From assembly GCA_958510875.1 (NCBI GenBank), contig OY294070.1, positions 2,976,001 to 3,040,000 on the forward strand: DNA of 64,000 nt. Direction: 5' to 3'. The notes beneath the pieces are model-generated. The model was not told the origin of the DNA. It did no database searches and saw only the letters and a list, made by a program, of their open reading frames with translations. Shown piece by piece: positions 1-13,600 of this stretch (positions are counted from its first letter, which is position 1; every line of letters starts with the position of its first letter). This stretch comes from Endomychus coccineus. Lineage: Eukaryota > Arthropoda > Insecta > Coleoptera > Endomychidae. The translations under genes were made by a program, and so were the position numbers.

Positions 1-419
1 TTCTATTAAAAAAAAATTACACATTTGCATGCAAATAATACATTTTTCGCAGGTTCGAAAACGCAAGCAGGGTAAAATAATTTTAAACAATTATTAAAAA
101 TAGAAGCAGGGTAAAATTTGAAAAAAAAAATTGCATAGAATCAGCCGCTACTTGATCTATTCAAAACGTAAATAAAATAATAGGTTTTCACTGATTTAAT
201 AAATAAATGTATCGAATTAATATACTTTTTTTTATTATTTCATTGAATATTTGTTTCTGCTTCCAATGGTTTGAATTATATAATACAATTAATAAAATTA
301 GAGATTGTTCAAGGGAGGGAATTAAATAATAATTTAAATCGGTAAAATATAAATTTTGTTCACATTTTTTTACAGTTTCAGTTCCAATTAATTGTTTAGA
401 AACCATTTAAAATGATAAC

Positions 420-1480
420 AAAATTGAGAATTCAACGAATATAAAAGTAAAGTAAAACTAATATTTTAAGGTAAATAAACATCAACATAATGAAAGAAAA
501 TGTATTAGTGAAAATAATTGAAATGTGACATATTTTGGAAGAAAACTCAATTGTTAGAAAGAATTAAAATCTAGTGAGGTCCGATTTTGATAAGCAACTA
601 AATCTTGAGCCGTTTAAAAATATAATAAAAAAACTAATAAAACTATCTCAAAGATTTCAAATTCCAAAAATTAATAAAAATAAATTAGGAAAATATTAAT
701 TTTGAATATATACAATTTTTATGAGTTAAATGCTCTTAAAAAATATGCCGATTTTACAATTTGATAAAAAATTATTATTAATATAAATTTACCTCAACGG
801 GTTAAATTCTCAATTAAGAATTCAACGAAGATACAAGAAAACTAAGATAAATAAACATCATCATAATGAATGAAATTGTGTTAGTGAAAATGATTGAAAT
901 ATGACATATTTTGAAATAAAACTCAATTGTTAGAAAGAATGAAAATCTAGCGAGGTTCGATTTTAATAAGCAACTAAATATTGAGCCGTTTAAAAATATA
1001 ATAAAAAAAAACTAACAACTAATAAAATTACCTCAAAGATTTCAAATTTTTTAAATTAATAAAAATAAATTGGGAAATAGCAAGGTCTGATTTTAATAAA
1101 CAACTAAATCTTGAGCCGTTTAAAAATATTAAAAAAACTAATAACTAATAAAACTATCTCAAAGATTTCAAATTCCAAAAATTAATGAAAATAAATTAAG
1201 AAAATATTAATTGTGAATATATATGATTTGTATGAGATAAACGCTGATTTCAAAATTCGATAAAAAATGCATTAAGCTATATAAAATTAATGAAAATAAA
1301 TAGGGAAAATATTTATTGTGAATATATACGATTTGTATGAGATAAATGCTCTTTAAAAAATGCTGATTTCAAAATTCGATAAAAAATGGATTAAACTATA
1401 TTATTTAATATAAATTTACCTCAACGAGTTAAATTCGAATTGAAAATAAGATGATAATAATACGGAAAAAATATAAAATT
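420..1480. repeat. AT-rich repeat block (copy set 1) at the 3' end of the 4E-T region
   Basis: Partly degraded copies of a unit that includes aaactcaattgttagaaag, cttgagccgtttaaaaat and aaataaattaggaaaatatt. The same unit recurs at 2820-3935. No coding sequence seen. Bases 1-420 are plain AT-rich DNA with nothing recognisable. Confidence 0.7.
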
Positions 1481-1608
1481 TGACGAATAACAATTTTATC
1501 AAAAATTTAAATCTAAAATTAAAAAAAATATTCATCTCTCACAAAAATAAACATATTCGAAATGAGGAAATATAAGCCATGCATACATCAACTAATTCAT
1601 TTACTTAC

Positions 1609-4600
1609 TTCCATTAGGCTCATGGGTGGCATTTTTTGCATTGATGGGCCATTGTTGGCTTGAATGACATGACCACCCGACACTTGAGCCAGCTGTGAAA
1701 TAGTGTTATAATATTAAACTGAAAAACACATCGCCCAACAATCAATAATAAATGTATCACGCCACGGGTACCATTTTTTCTCCACTATTTATTGATACAA
1801 TTAATATTTCAAAATTGATTATTTCAGTGTTGATATTTTCGAAATTTTAATTAACAAACCTATACTAATTCTATATATCAATCAAGACCAAATTATTATT
1901 ATTTTTTTTTAACAGAAAAACTATTATTCGCGAATCAAACAATATTATATTTTGAAATGACTTACCAGTTTTTTGAAAGCAGACATATCTTCTTCTTGTT
2001 TTATTTGCGGTTTCTGTTGTCCAGGTAACCCTGAAATATCAACCCCCTTCCTCATCCGCGATTCCAATTCGTTCAAACTAATTATCTTCCCAGGAAATTC
2101 TGCAAAATAATAATGAATCAACTTGAATAAAATAAAGTTGCAGTTTTTTGTAAATCAATATAATATTTTTCTTTACAATAAATAACATTTGAAAATTTAA
2201 AAAAAATTAACAGCTATTTAAAATCACACGATAAAGATAACCAATAATTTATACTACCATAAATCCTGATTTATTTATTATTATAATTAATATCATGTAC
2301 ATCTACAGATAATTGTATCAATTTACCTAGTTAAAAATAAATGGGTGTTTTCAAAACTATTTGCAATTCTCTAAAAACAAAATAACAAAAAAACATAGCC
2401 ATTAAAATTTGCTCAACATTTGTAAATTTATTAAAATTTGTTCCATTTTATTTAATTTAATTTATCATATTATGAACTGTAATAATTGATATATTTATTT
2501 TATGAAATTCAGGAAGCCCACAAAGTAGTAGTCCTAATAGTCAAGAATGTGATAACTTTAGATAACAAAATTAGTAATTTTTGTTGTAAAAATTATGAAA
2601 TGTGAGAATTGGAATGGAAAGAAGTGAGGAGATTATAATAAAACAATTTCCTGTAATATGTATAAGTGGTATTATATGTTATATTTTGTTAATTTATTAA
2701 TAAAACTTAATTATAGCACAAAGGGTTGGGTAATAATTTAAAGCAATTTGTGAGTTTAATGTTGTTATTTCATTGTGTTTGAAAGATTGATGTATATCTA
2801 AAAATTCTAAATTGTTAAGATATAATTAGTGAAAATAAATTAGGAAAATATTAATTGTGAACATAATATATAGAATTTGTATGACAAAATGCTCTTAAAA
2901 AATGACGCTTTTAAAATTTGATAAAAAATGTATTAAACTATATTACTAAATATAAAGTTACTTCAAAGAATATAGAAGAAAACTAATATTTTAAGATAAA
3001 TAAACATCAATATAATGAATGAAAATGTATCAGTGAAAATTATTGAAATATGACATATTTTGAAAGAAAACTCAATTGTTAGAAAGAATCAAAATCTAGC
3101 GAGGTTCTAAATCTTGAGGCGTTTAAAAATATAATAAAAAAAAATAATAACTAATAAAATTATCTCAGATTTTAAATTCCAAAAACTAATGGAAATAAAT
3201 TAGGAAAATATTAATTGTGAACATAATATATAGAATTTGTATGACAAAATGCTCTTAAAAAATGACGCTTTTAAAATTTGATAAAAAATGTATTAAACTA
3301 TATTACTAAATATAAATTTATTTCAACGAATATACAAGAAAACTAATATTTTAAGATAAATAAACATCAATATAATGAATGAAAATGTATTAGTGAAAAT
3401 TATTGAAATATGACATATTTTGAAAGAAAACTCAATTGTTAGAAAGAATCAAAATCTAGCGAGGTTCTAAATCTTGAGGCGTTTAAAAATATAATAAAAA
3501 AAAATAATAACTAATAAAATTATCTCAGATTTTAAATTCCAAAAACTAATGGAAATAAATTAGGAAAATATTAATTGTTAACATATACAATTTCTATAAG
3601 ATAACTGCTCGTAACCGTTTAAAAATATAATAAAATAACTAATAACTAATAAAATTATCTCAAAGATTTCAAATTCCAGAAATTAATGAAATTAATTAGG
3701 AAAATATTAATTGTGAATATATACAATGTGTATAAGACAAATGCTCTTAACCGTTAAATATAATTTTTTTTAAATAATAACTAATAAAATGACCTGTTTT
3801 CAATTTCCAAAAATTAATGAAAATAAATTAGGAAAATATTAATTGTGAATATATACAATTTGTATGAGCTATTAAAAAAACCGATTTTAAAATTTGATAA
3901 AAAATGCATTATTAAATTAAATTAAAAGATTTACGTATTTCTAAAAATTCTAAATTGTTAAGATACAATTCTTTGGCTGTATGTAGTATTTTAAAATTTG
4001 TTTCAGGGTTAAAATTAATACGCCGGAAGGGCTCATTCAAACGAGTTTTAAAATTAAAATAGGTTCTACCTTATAGAAATTGATAAATGCATTTTTCCAT
4101 CTTATCTATTGAATATTTGTTTATTTAAAGTAAATTGTTTGATGAATTAGAAGATCTGTATGACGATATTCTTGCTATTCATTTTAGAACATTAGAAATT
4201 TATCAGTGATATTACCAAAATAAGTTAAATATATCAATAGCAGGTTGAGAAACTTGAGTATTATTTTATACTTAAGATATGACATATAACGAATAAAAAA
4301 AAAATCATTTCGTTCTCTGCATTCCATTTTATATATTACATTTTTGTTGAACTCATTTCAACTATTTGACATATGATTTTTAATTCTAATTGAAAATTTG
4401 ATGTTGATAATTAAATTTCTTATCTATGTTATATTGGATTCTTTTTATGGAAAAATTGTTTGCTTTGTATAATTTTCATAGCTTAAAAGTGAGCAATCCA
4501 TTGAAAAAATGTTAAATATCGTTCTGGCTCGAATGATATGTGTGAAATATGAACTCACGTGGCTTGGCATTGGCCGACGCGTCTCCTTGCGCTGTAGGCG

Positions 4601-7600
4601 GCTGATGTTTACCCCTTTGGAACATCTCCATGATGTTGAGCGGTTTGGTGGTAGCGGATTGCGGCGGTCCCGGTTGACCGATGACGCCGCCCGTGTTGGC
4701 TGCGGGCGAGATCGGCGCGAAATACGACTCGGAATCGCCCGGTATCGCCACGACCGTCGGTTCGTTGATGTCGTTCAGGAGGTTCTTGAGCAGATGATCT
4801 TCTTGGAGGGACGATCTTCGACTGTCGCTCTGTTCGGGACTTTCTCGTTTGAACCATCGACTGAAACGCGACTTGGTGTTGTTGTCTCCGTCGCCGCCTA
4901 CGCCGTTCTGTGAAAATTAATGGGAGAAGAATAATTGTTCGAATAAGAGCTCGAGGTAAAAACTCACCGTGAGCAATCCAGGTATACTGTCGCATTTGAG
5001 GATATCGTCGAAATTGAACGTCTGATTGTCGCCCGGGTTGTCCAGATGCGGCGCGACCTGCTTCTCTTGCTGCGCGGCGCCGTTCCTGTTCTCCTTGTCG
5101 TTGTCGCCGACATCTTTGGCGTTGACTTCACCTTTGACCCCGTCCTGCGGAGTCGGAGTGGTACGTTCTTTGTTGGCGCCGCCGGGTTTGTTGTTCGTGC
5201 CGCCGCCGCCGCCGCCACCGCCCGCGTTCGCCTCGTCCTTGACCTGATCCTCGGAAATACTGTTATTGGTAGAATCGCCCTTCTTCTTCGCCCATTCGCG
5301 CACCCTCTTCGCCTGCGACGACGACATCTTCTTCTTGCTGCCCAGTTTTTCGCTCTCGTCGAAACCGCGCAGTTCGATGGTGTCGTTCTGAGACATGGGA
5401 CCGCTCGAGAACCTGAAGGAAATTGTACGTTTTCAGTTAGTCGCTAGACGATCTTACCTTGAGGAAAACATAGGGCTTCGAAGCTTTCGAAGGTTATCAT
5501 CATTCCACGTTTCTTTTAAACGATTTAAAGTGGAAGGGATTCGGCTGCCAGTGATCGAGAAATTGCGATTTTCACAAAATGGCCGATTGCAGCGCCCTCT
5601 TTTCAAATATCAAAAACGCGTATTTAAGTGCAAAAAAAATACTACTGATTCATATGAAAAACAACATGAAAGAGCGTAAATTCGTCGATTTAATTGACCA
5701 AACATTTGATTTTCATGAAAAAATTGACATAATGGGCCCTATATTGGAGCCCTTAGCTTCGGAAAACCTATAACCGGCGTCTTATTGCTTTGAATAATGC
5801 CCAACAACTTTCCCCGCCTCATAGTTGTCCATTGAGCTCTTTTTTTTTCTTTAAATATCGGAAAAACGTCAATTTGGTTGATTTTGGACATCTAAAATTG
5901 GCCAATAAGTACAAGCGCAGCACTTTTAGGTGAATTCTGACACCATATTCGTGTTGAGCACGCCCGAAATCATAAGTCATAAGCTTTTCGTTCATATATT
6001 TGACCCAAAACGGGGTAAAAATTGCAGAGCGACTATGAATTCGGCTCAAAAAGTTTGGATCACCCTGTACATAGAAATAAAGCCCGATTCGATAAAATAT
6101 TACAATACGAATTTGAATCTAAAACAGTGGAAGGTGTGTTTGTGACGTCACAATATCGGAGTTAATTTCAAATCTAGAACTAACGTAGATTAAAAACTTC
6201 TTATTATGCACTCACCATTCGGGTTCTTCGTCGTTCATGCGGCGTCGCTCGTTGAACCTCGTAATCCTTCGGTCCTTCTCTTTCTCTCGCATGTCGAATT
6301 CGCGACCAAACTGACGCCTATCGTCCTTCTCGTTGTTCCTCGGTTGACCTCGGAAATTGTAATCGTTCTCGCCGCCGTCCTGCTTCTCGCCGTAGTCCCA
6401 GGCGTCGCGCAGTATGCGACCGCTACCGATACGTCTGGTGCCTGGTTGGATTTCGCGTACGTCTAAAAGCGGGCAAATTCGAAAAAATCTCAATAGCGGG
6501 TCTTGTTTAATCGGTGTCGACAATCGTTATAGGAGTGAGTGCGGTTTTTTGGGATACAGGAATGTTCAACACAAACTTCTTTATTATGTTTCGGATGTTG
6601 GAGAATTGAACTCAAGTTTGCACAAAATTAAAATTTAATTTAGAATTGAGGCTGAGAAATTGTTTCACCACACTGTGGCATTGTCAACAGTTTTATTTTT
6701 CATCTTGCCCTCGTAAATGCTAGAAAATCCAACTAATAGGAACAATATTTGATAGAAACAATGTTTCGATTGTTGAAGCATAACATAACCTAACCTAACA
6801 GGATCGAATTTTCCCTTAATGTAAAAATGTCAGGTTAGGTTATGTTGTGTATTAACAATCGAAAATTGTTTCTATCAAAGACTGCTCCTACAAATTGTAT
6901 GTTTTAGCATTTAAATTTCTACCAAAGGTACTTCCTACCATAACCTATTCGATCAAAATATTTCTATCATTTTTTTCGCGATCAAATTTTCGCCAACCCT
7001 GTTCCAATACGTGATTTGGGTAATTAGAGTCATATTTTTTGAGCCTGTAACTTCTCAAATGTTCGTGGAACCTTACACTGAAATTGCGTGTAGTTTGTCC
7101 TAGATACAAGGCATTACAGTCAACAAACCTCAGCCTGTAAACTCCAAATTTCTTCAATTCATCTTTTTTGATTTTGAATTATTGATATATGAGTTATTTT
7201 ATAGGCAACGTTTATATATTGGTTTTTAAGAAAGATGTTTCTGTAAGTGTTACCTGAATATGTTAGGCATGCAACATTTTATTTGGTATTATTAACCTGC
7301 TTATAAATTAGGTTTAGGGTATTGATTTTATTTTGAAGTATGATATCAAGATAATAAAAAAAAATAAAAATAAGCTTAATATATTTGTTTGAGTGGATTT
7401 TCTGTATATATCGAAATCCAAATGATTACCATCTTTATAGATTATCATTATAAATATTGTAATCACCTGGATTTCGACATATACAGAAAAAAAACTCAAA
7501 CCAGTAGGTATTTCCCCGACAGATTCAGCTACACAATTTAATTATACAATAGTTCTATTTAATATAATATAATAATAATAATCATTCTTATCCACTAAAA

Positions 7601-10600
7601 ATACTATGAAAGTACTGAGGACCTTTCGGCTACCAAGTAGCCATCATACTCGAGTCAATTTAGCAAAAAAGCTCGGAATTTTTTCCAAACAGACCAATCA
7701 ACTTAATTTTTGTGCAAATCGTTCCTGGACGGATACTGAACGATATTGAACTTTAAGATCTAGTCGCTCAACCATTTTCCACCTGTTAAACTGTAAATTG
7801 GCCAATTTTCATGGGAAAATTTGCAAAATTGGTAAGTATTGCCAAAATCGAATGGAAAACTCAACTCGGGGGGTTTTCGGGGTCGCTGATCCCGATTACG
7901 AAGTTAGATTTACCATTTTCGACCGCGGTAGCTAGAAATTGGCCAATGTTATGTCAGAAATATGGATAAATTAGATAATTTCGTAATTTTTGTTGAAAAT
8001 GGCTAGAAAATATTGTTTGGGGGTTTCAGATTCTTCGATAGCAGTGCCATTTTTAAAAAAAATTGCGATATTATCTAATTTATCCATTTTTCTGGCAAAA
8101 AATTGGCCAATTTTTCTAGATACTGCGGTCGAAAATGGTAAATCTAACTTCGGAATCGTGATCAGCGACCCCGAAAACCCCAGAGTGGAGTTTTCCAGCC
8201 AATTTTGGCAATACTTACCAATTTGGCAAATTTTCCAATGAAAATTGGCCAATTTCCGGTTTAACAGGTGAAAAATGCTCGAGCGACTAGATCTAAGTTC
8301 AATATCGTTCAGTATCCGTCCAGGAACGTTAGGTTAGGTTCAATGTCATTTTCAACAAAAATTACGAAATTATTAAATTTGGCTATTTTTCAGACATATA
8401 ATTGGCCAATTTCTAGCTACTAGCGGTGGAAAATGGTAAATCTAACTTCGGAATCGTGATCAGCGAACCCGAAAACCCCAGAGTGGAGTTTTCCAACCAA
8501 TTTTGGTATTACTTACCAATTTTGCAAATTTTCCAATGAAAATTGGTCAATTTCCGGTTTAACAGGTGAAAAATGGTCGAGCGACTAGATCTAAGTTCAA
8601 TATCGTTCAGTATCCGTCCAGGAACGTTAGGTTAGGTTCAATGTCATTTTCAACAAAAATTACGAAATTATTAAATTTGGCTATTTTTCAGACATATAAT
8701 TGGCCAATTTCTAGCTACTAGCGGTGGAAAATGGTAAATCTAACTTCGGAATCGTGATCAGCGAACCCGAAAACCCCAGAGTGGAGTTTTCCAGCCAATT
8801 TTGGTATTACTTACCAATTTTGCAAATTTTCCAATGAAAATTGGTCAATTTCCGGTTTAACAGGTGAAAAATGGTCGAGCGACTAGATCTAAGTTCAATA
8901 TCGTTCAGTATCCGTCCAGGAACGTTAGGTTAGGTTCAATGTCATTTTCAACAAAAATTACGAAATTATTAAATTTGGCTATTTTTCAGACATATAATTG
9001 GCCAATTTCTAGCTACTAGCGGTGGAAAATGGTAAATCTAACTTCGGAATCGTGATCAGCGAACCCGAAAACCCCAGAGTGGAGTTTTCCAACCAATTTT
9101 GGTATTACTTACCAATTTTGCAAATTTTCCAATGAAAATTGGTCAATTTCCGGTTTAACAGGTGAAAAATGGTCGAGCGACTAGATCTAAGTTCAATATC
9201 GATAAGTATCCGTCCAGGAACATTAGGTTAGGTTAGGTTCAATGTCATTTTCAACAAAAATTACGAAATTATTAAATTTGGCTATTTTTCAGACATATAA
9301 TTGGCCAATTTCTAGATACTGCGGTGGAAAATGGTAAATCTAACTTCGGAATCGTGATCAGCGACCCCGAAAACCCCAGAGTGGAGTTTTCCAGCCAATT
9401 TTGGTATTACTTACCAATTTTGCAAATTTTCCAATGAAAATTGGCCAATTTCCGGTTTAACAGGTGAAAACTGGTCGAGCGCCTAGATCTTAAAGTTCAA
9501 TATCGTTCAGTATCCGTCCAGGAACGATTTGCAAAAAAAATTTAGTTGATTGGTCTGTTTGAAAAAAATTCCGAACTTTCACATTTTTTACGTCTAATTT
9601 GACCCGACTATCATCAGAGTAAACTAAATTATAAATCAAAATGTGCCTGTTTAAATACTATTTGGGGATAATAATTATACATTATTATACGCAAATAGTA
9701 TTTGAACAGGCACATATTTGATTTATAATTTAGTTTACTCTGATGATGGCTACTTGGTAGCCGATAGGTCCTCAGTACTTTAATAGTATTTTTCTACGGA
9801 TGCTATACAATGTGCCACTTCTCTCATCGCTTTCATACGTTCAAAACGAAAGATTTCTCACGCAGTGAGAAATATCCGCCAATACAGTGAGATATAATGT
9901 CTCACAGTGAGAAATAATTTCTCACTGTTATCACGATAACCCAAGTCAGTCATGAATTGTTACATGTCAGATTGATATGACACGTTCTCCACGTTGACAA
10001 CGCTACGCCGACGATTCGCGTGCAATATCCAAGTAGCCCATTGTTGGCATTTCTATAACAACAAAACCGAAGCACTGCATAATTATTGCTGTCAACTTAC
10101 CCAACGAAAATAGTTTTATTGTTATTTGTTATAATATAAACAGTTCAGATTCATTAAATATTGAATATAATGGAATACGAAGATTTAGAGTCGGAAAATA
10201 CACCTCCAGAAATTATTCAGAAAGCAATAGATGTTTGCAATAATTTGCTACCAAGCACATCAAGAGAAAAATAAGAAATCGCTTACAGAAATTTTATGGA
10301 CTGGAAAATGAAAGCCAAGATAAATTCTTGTTCCGAAAATACCTTGTTAGTTTATTTTGAAGAGTTGTCAAGAAGATTGAAATCATCAACATTATGGTCT
10401 CAGTACTCGATGCTAAGGAGTACCTTAATGATTAAAAACTGTGTTGATATATCAAAATACGTAAAACTACGTGCATTTTTAAAACGCAAATCTGAAAAAA
10501 CATTAACTACTGAAGAAATTCAACAATTTTTAAAAGATGCACCTGATGAAAAGTATTTGCTGATAAAGGTATGAATTGAAAATTTTTAAATTGTTATCGG

Positions 10601-13600
10601 AAAATGAATGTTTGGTTTTGATTTCAGGCTGCTTTAACTATTGGCCTTACAGGGGCGTGCCGTTGTGATGAACTTCGAAAATTAAAAATTGATGACATGG
10701 AAGATCTTAATTCGGCCCTTTTAATAAAATTACCCGATACTAAAACCAAGGTTCCTAGAAATTTCACAGTCACAGGAGAATTCTACCAAATTTACAAAAA
10801 ATATGTGAAGCTTCGACCATGCACAAATGAAACACGTTTTTTTTTTAAATTACACAAAAATAGCAAATGTACGAAACAGCCTGTGGGGATAAATAAATTT
10901 GGCACCATGGCGAAAAAAATAGCGAAATTTTTGCAATTACCGAACCCTGAATTATATACTGGCCACTGTTTTCGAAGGTCATCTGCGACTATTTTAGTTA
11001 ATGCAGGGGGCAGATCTTTTAACTTTAAAACGCCATGGGGGTTGGAAATCCAGCAATGTTGCTGAATCTTATATCGACAACTCCATAGCTAACAAAATGA
11101 AAATTTCAAAAAGTATAGTAGAATCCATTCAGCCTCCAGTGCCATTAGAACCTGAACACAACAATGCTGTGGAAGCTCAGTACGTTTCCCCATCAACTTC
11201 AACTTCGACCGCAGCTAATATTTCAATTACCGAAAACATGTTGAAACAAAACAACCGACCAGGAATTACTTTACAAAATAGTTAAAATATAACTGTTAAT
11301 TACTATTTTAAATAAAATATAAAAATGACTTAATGACATACAAGTATTATTGTATATGTATTTTAATTTTCAATACTTGAAAACAACGCATCCGTAGAAA
11401 AACTACAATGTACAATTCGTGAGAAAACGACATATTTCTCACTCGCTTGATTTGCGCTCGTGAGAAATATGTCGTTTTTCTCACTTGTTGTACAATATAC
11501 TATTTTAGTGAATAAAGGTGATTATTTCTTAACAATAGTGAAATTCATAATGAAAATACCCCCAATCAATATCAAAACTGTGCATTTTATATTAATTGCG
11601 TTTTTGAAAAATGTTTAAATTAATGTATTCTTAATTTATTTAGTAAGTCACTTTATTTATTACACCATAATGTAAATAAAATAATCCAGATTAGTTTAAA
11701 ATTTAATTTTCATCTGTGATATTCTCTATAAAAATATCACTCGCGCAACAAAATGACCGACATTTTTTTTACAACCAATTTTTAAAATAAAAGCATTCGT
11801 GAACATCACCAGATAAAATTACGAGCCCGTTAGGGCGAGCACTAATGATTCATAAAAAAATAATTGAAAATAAACAAATTTACAGAAATTTTTTATGCAC
11901 TTATTTATAGTTCAACTTGAACGAAACTCAACGCAATAAGCTGTTTGAAAAATCAATCAATAAAATAATTTCACCGACCACTTTCAACGTTACATCAAAA
12001 TTGACGAAAAAAAATTCTACTCACTCATATGGGGGTTTTCATTCTTGCCCAGCGGACTATGAGGTCTATTCGCTCTTGAGGGCGGTTGCTCCCTCACCGG
12101 TACGAAACAACCCGAGTTGAAACTGCGCCGTTGAGGACTCAACACGATACCATCGTTCTCTTTTCGGATGCGCTCTCGTGGATCTCCGGGACGTCTCTAA
12201 CGGAAAAAAAACACACACAAGTCGAATTAGCAACAATATAAAATACCATCTTTCCGGTTATAACTCACCCTATTTTCCGGCTGATCCGATCTAGGCCCGT
12301 TTTCGGTTGGTGTCGTCGATTTCTTACGCTCGTTCCAGCGTTCCGGATCCCAGATAGACGGAGAACTGAAAACAAAAGCCAACGGAATGAAACAAAAACC
12401 AAAATTCAACGACCTGCAGATCGGTACGCCTAGTGGGGCGTTTACGGGGCGAACATGGCGACACTTACACTTCGTCGGTGTTGAGGAATGTCGGCGTTTT
12501 CATGGATAAAGGTGCTTCCCTCAATTTCAGTAACTCATCTTTGCTGTATCTGTATTTAGGTATCTCCCGTACCTCCAGAATCGCGGGATCGTTCAATTCC
12601 GGCGTATCGGAAATACCAGTCAAAGTGCTTACCATGAGCTCGTCTTCTGTAAAGATAACAACGGTTAGCGTTTGGGAAATGTCAAATGGACATTTCGAAC
12701 ATCCTCCAGGATATCTTTAATTTGTAAACATTACACGACACGAATTTCGATTAACAACGTTTAGGACCCGTTCCAAAAACCTCCACGCTTATATAAGACA
12801 CTTGGCAAAACCCAAATAACGAATAAGAACTTACTCCAAGAAACCCTTTTCATCCTGGGCCAAATGCGCGACACCGAATGGCCCTGCTTCCTGGTAGAAA
12901 TCGCGGTCGTGGCCACCTGATTCTCAGACGGGGCGGCCATCTTGACTTTGGTCGTTTTGGTATGCTTCGTCTTCGCCATGTCGATAAAAATGAAAAACCG
13001 GGGGGGATGGACACACTCAATAAACAATAAACACACCCGAAAGGAAAAACCGAGAAAATTTCAACGATGGATGAAAGACAGGTAGGTATAAAACTGAAGG
13101 AACACAAAGTCGTATTAAAAAAAAATTGTGCAAATAAATAGGAGTAAATAGTACGGGTTGACTAATTTTTCGGATTTATCAAGTACTAGACATAAAATTG
13201 CAATAGAATGAAATTCGATATGGAGATAACTATTTTGAAATTCAATATACTTCGGCAAGAATGCTAGAAGCAACTGAGAGCGAATCCAAACCCCGAGAGA
13301 AAGATATCGAGGAAAAAGTTGATATAAAAACTAAAGAATCCAGCTGGATGTATAACACAATAAACTAACATTAGTTGAAAAAAACGTTGGTAGGAAGTTC
13401 TTCAGAATCAGTCGATACGATAACGAAATTATCTGTACAGTGGCGTAATGCATCAAGGGAAAAAAGGAAAACAATTTGAAGATTAAAACGATTCAAATTC
13501 ATTGTTACCTAAGAGTTATGATTGCATTTTGGATTGAATAGCCTTTGATTCAATTTAAAAATTAATTAATCAAGTTCTTTCCATTTAACATAATCTCCTA

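Larger units (their letters stand above)
9794..11502 (+). mobile_element. Crypton-like tyrosine-recombinase transposon, inserted in a repeat
   Basis: The element interrupts a repeat whose uninterrupted form is seen at 39540-39650 and 15476-15560: the left half ends ...aatagtattttt and the right half resumes attttagtgaataaaggtg at about 11503. TATTTT stands at both edges. The left end has ctacggatgc and its inverted copy gcatccgtag lies at about 11388. Both subterminal regions are full of GTGAGAAA palindromes (9866-9945 and 11421-11483). The single gene inside is a tyrosine recombinase (10170-11285). Confidence 0.6.

Noticed and set aside
4609..5447. Several long overlapping ORFs on both strands around the GC-rich 4E-T exons (for example 5046-5447 plus, 4964-5218 minus)
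   Set aside because: They are shadows of exons 4559-4907 and 4968-5412; their composition (Leu/Val- or Arg-rich runs) reflects the opposite or shifted frame.
7971..8252. Matching ORFs on both strands (93 and 83 codons)
   Set aside because: They fall in the centre of the foldback where the sequence is its own reverse complement; no family resemblance.
6780..9235. ggttaggttaggtt and cctaacctaac runs as interstitial telomere (TTAGG)n
   Set aside because: Only two or three units each and always inside inverted-repeat elements; far too short for a telomeric tract.
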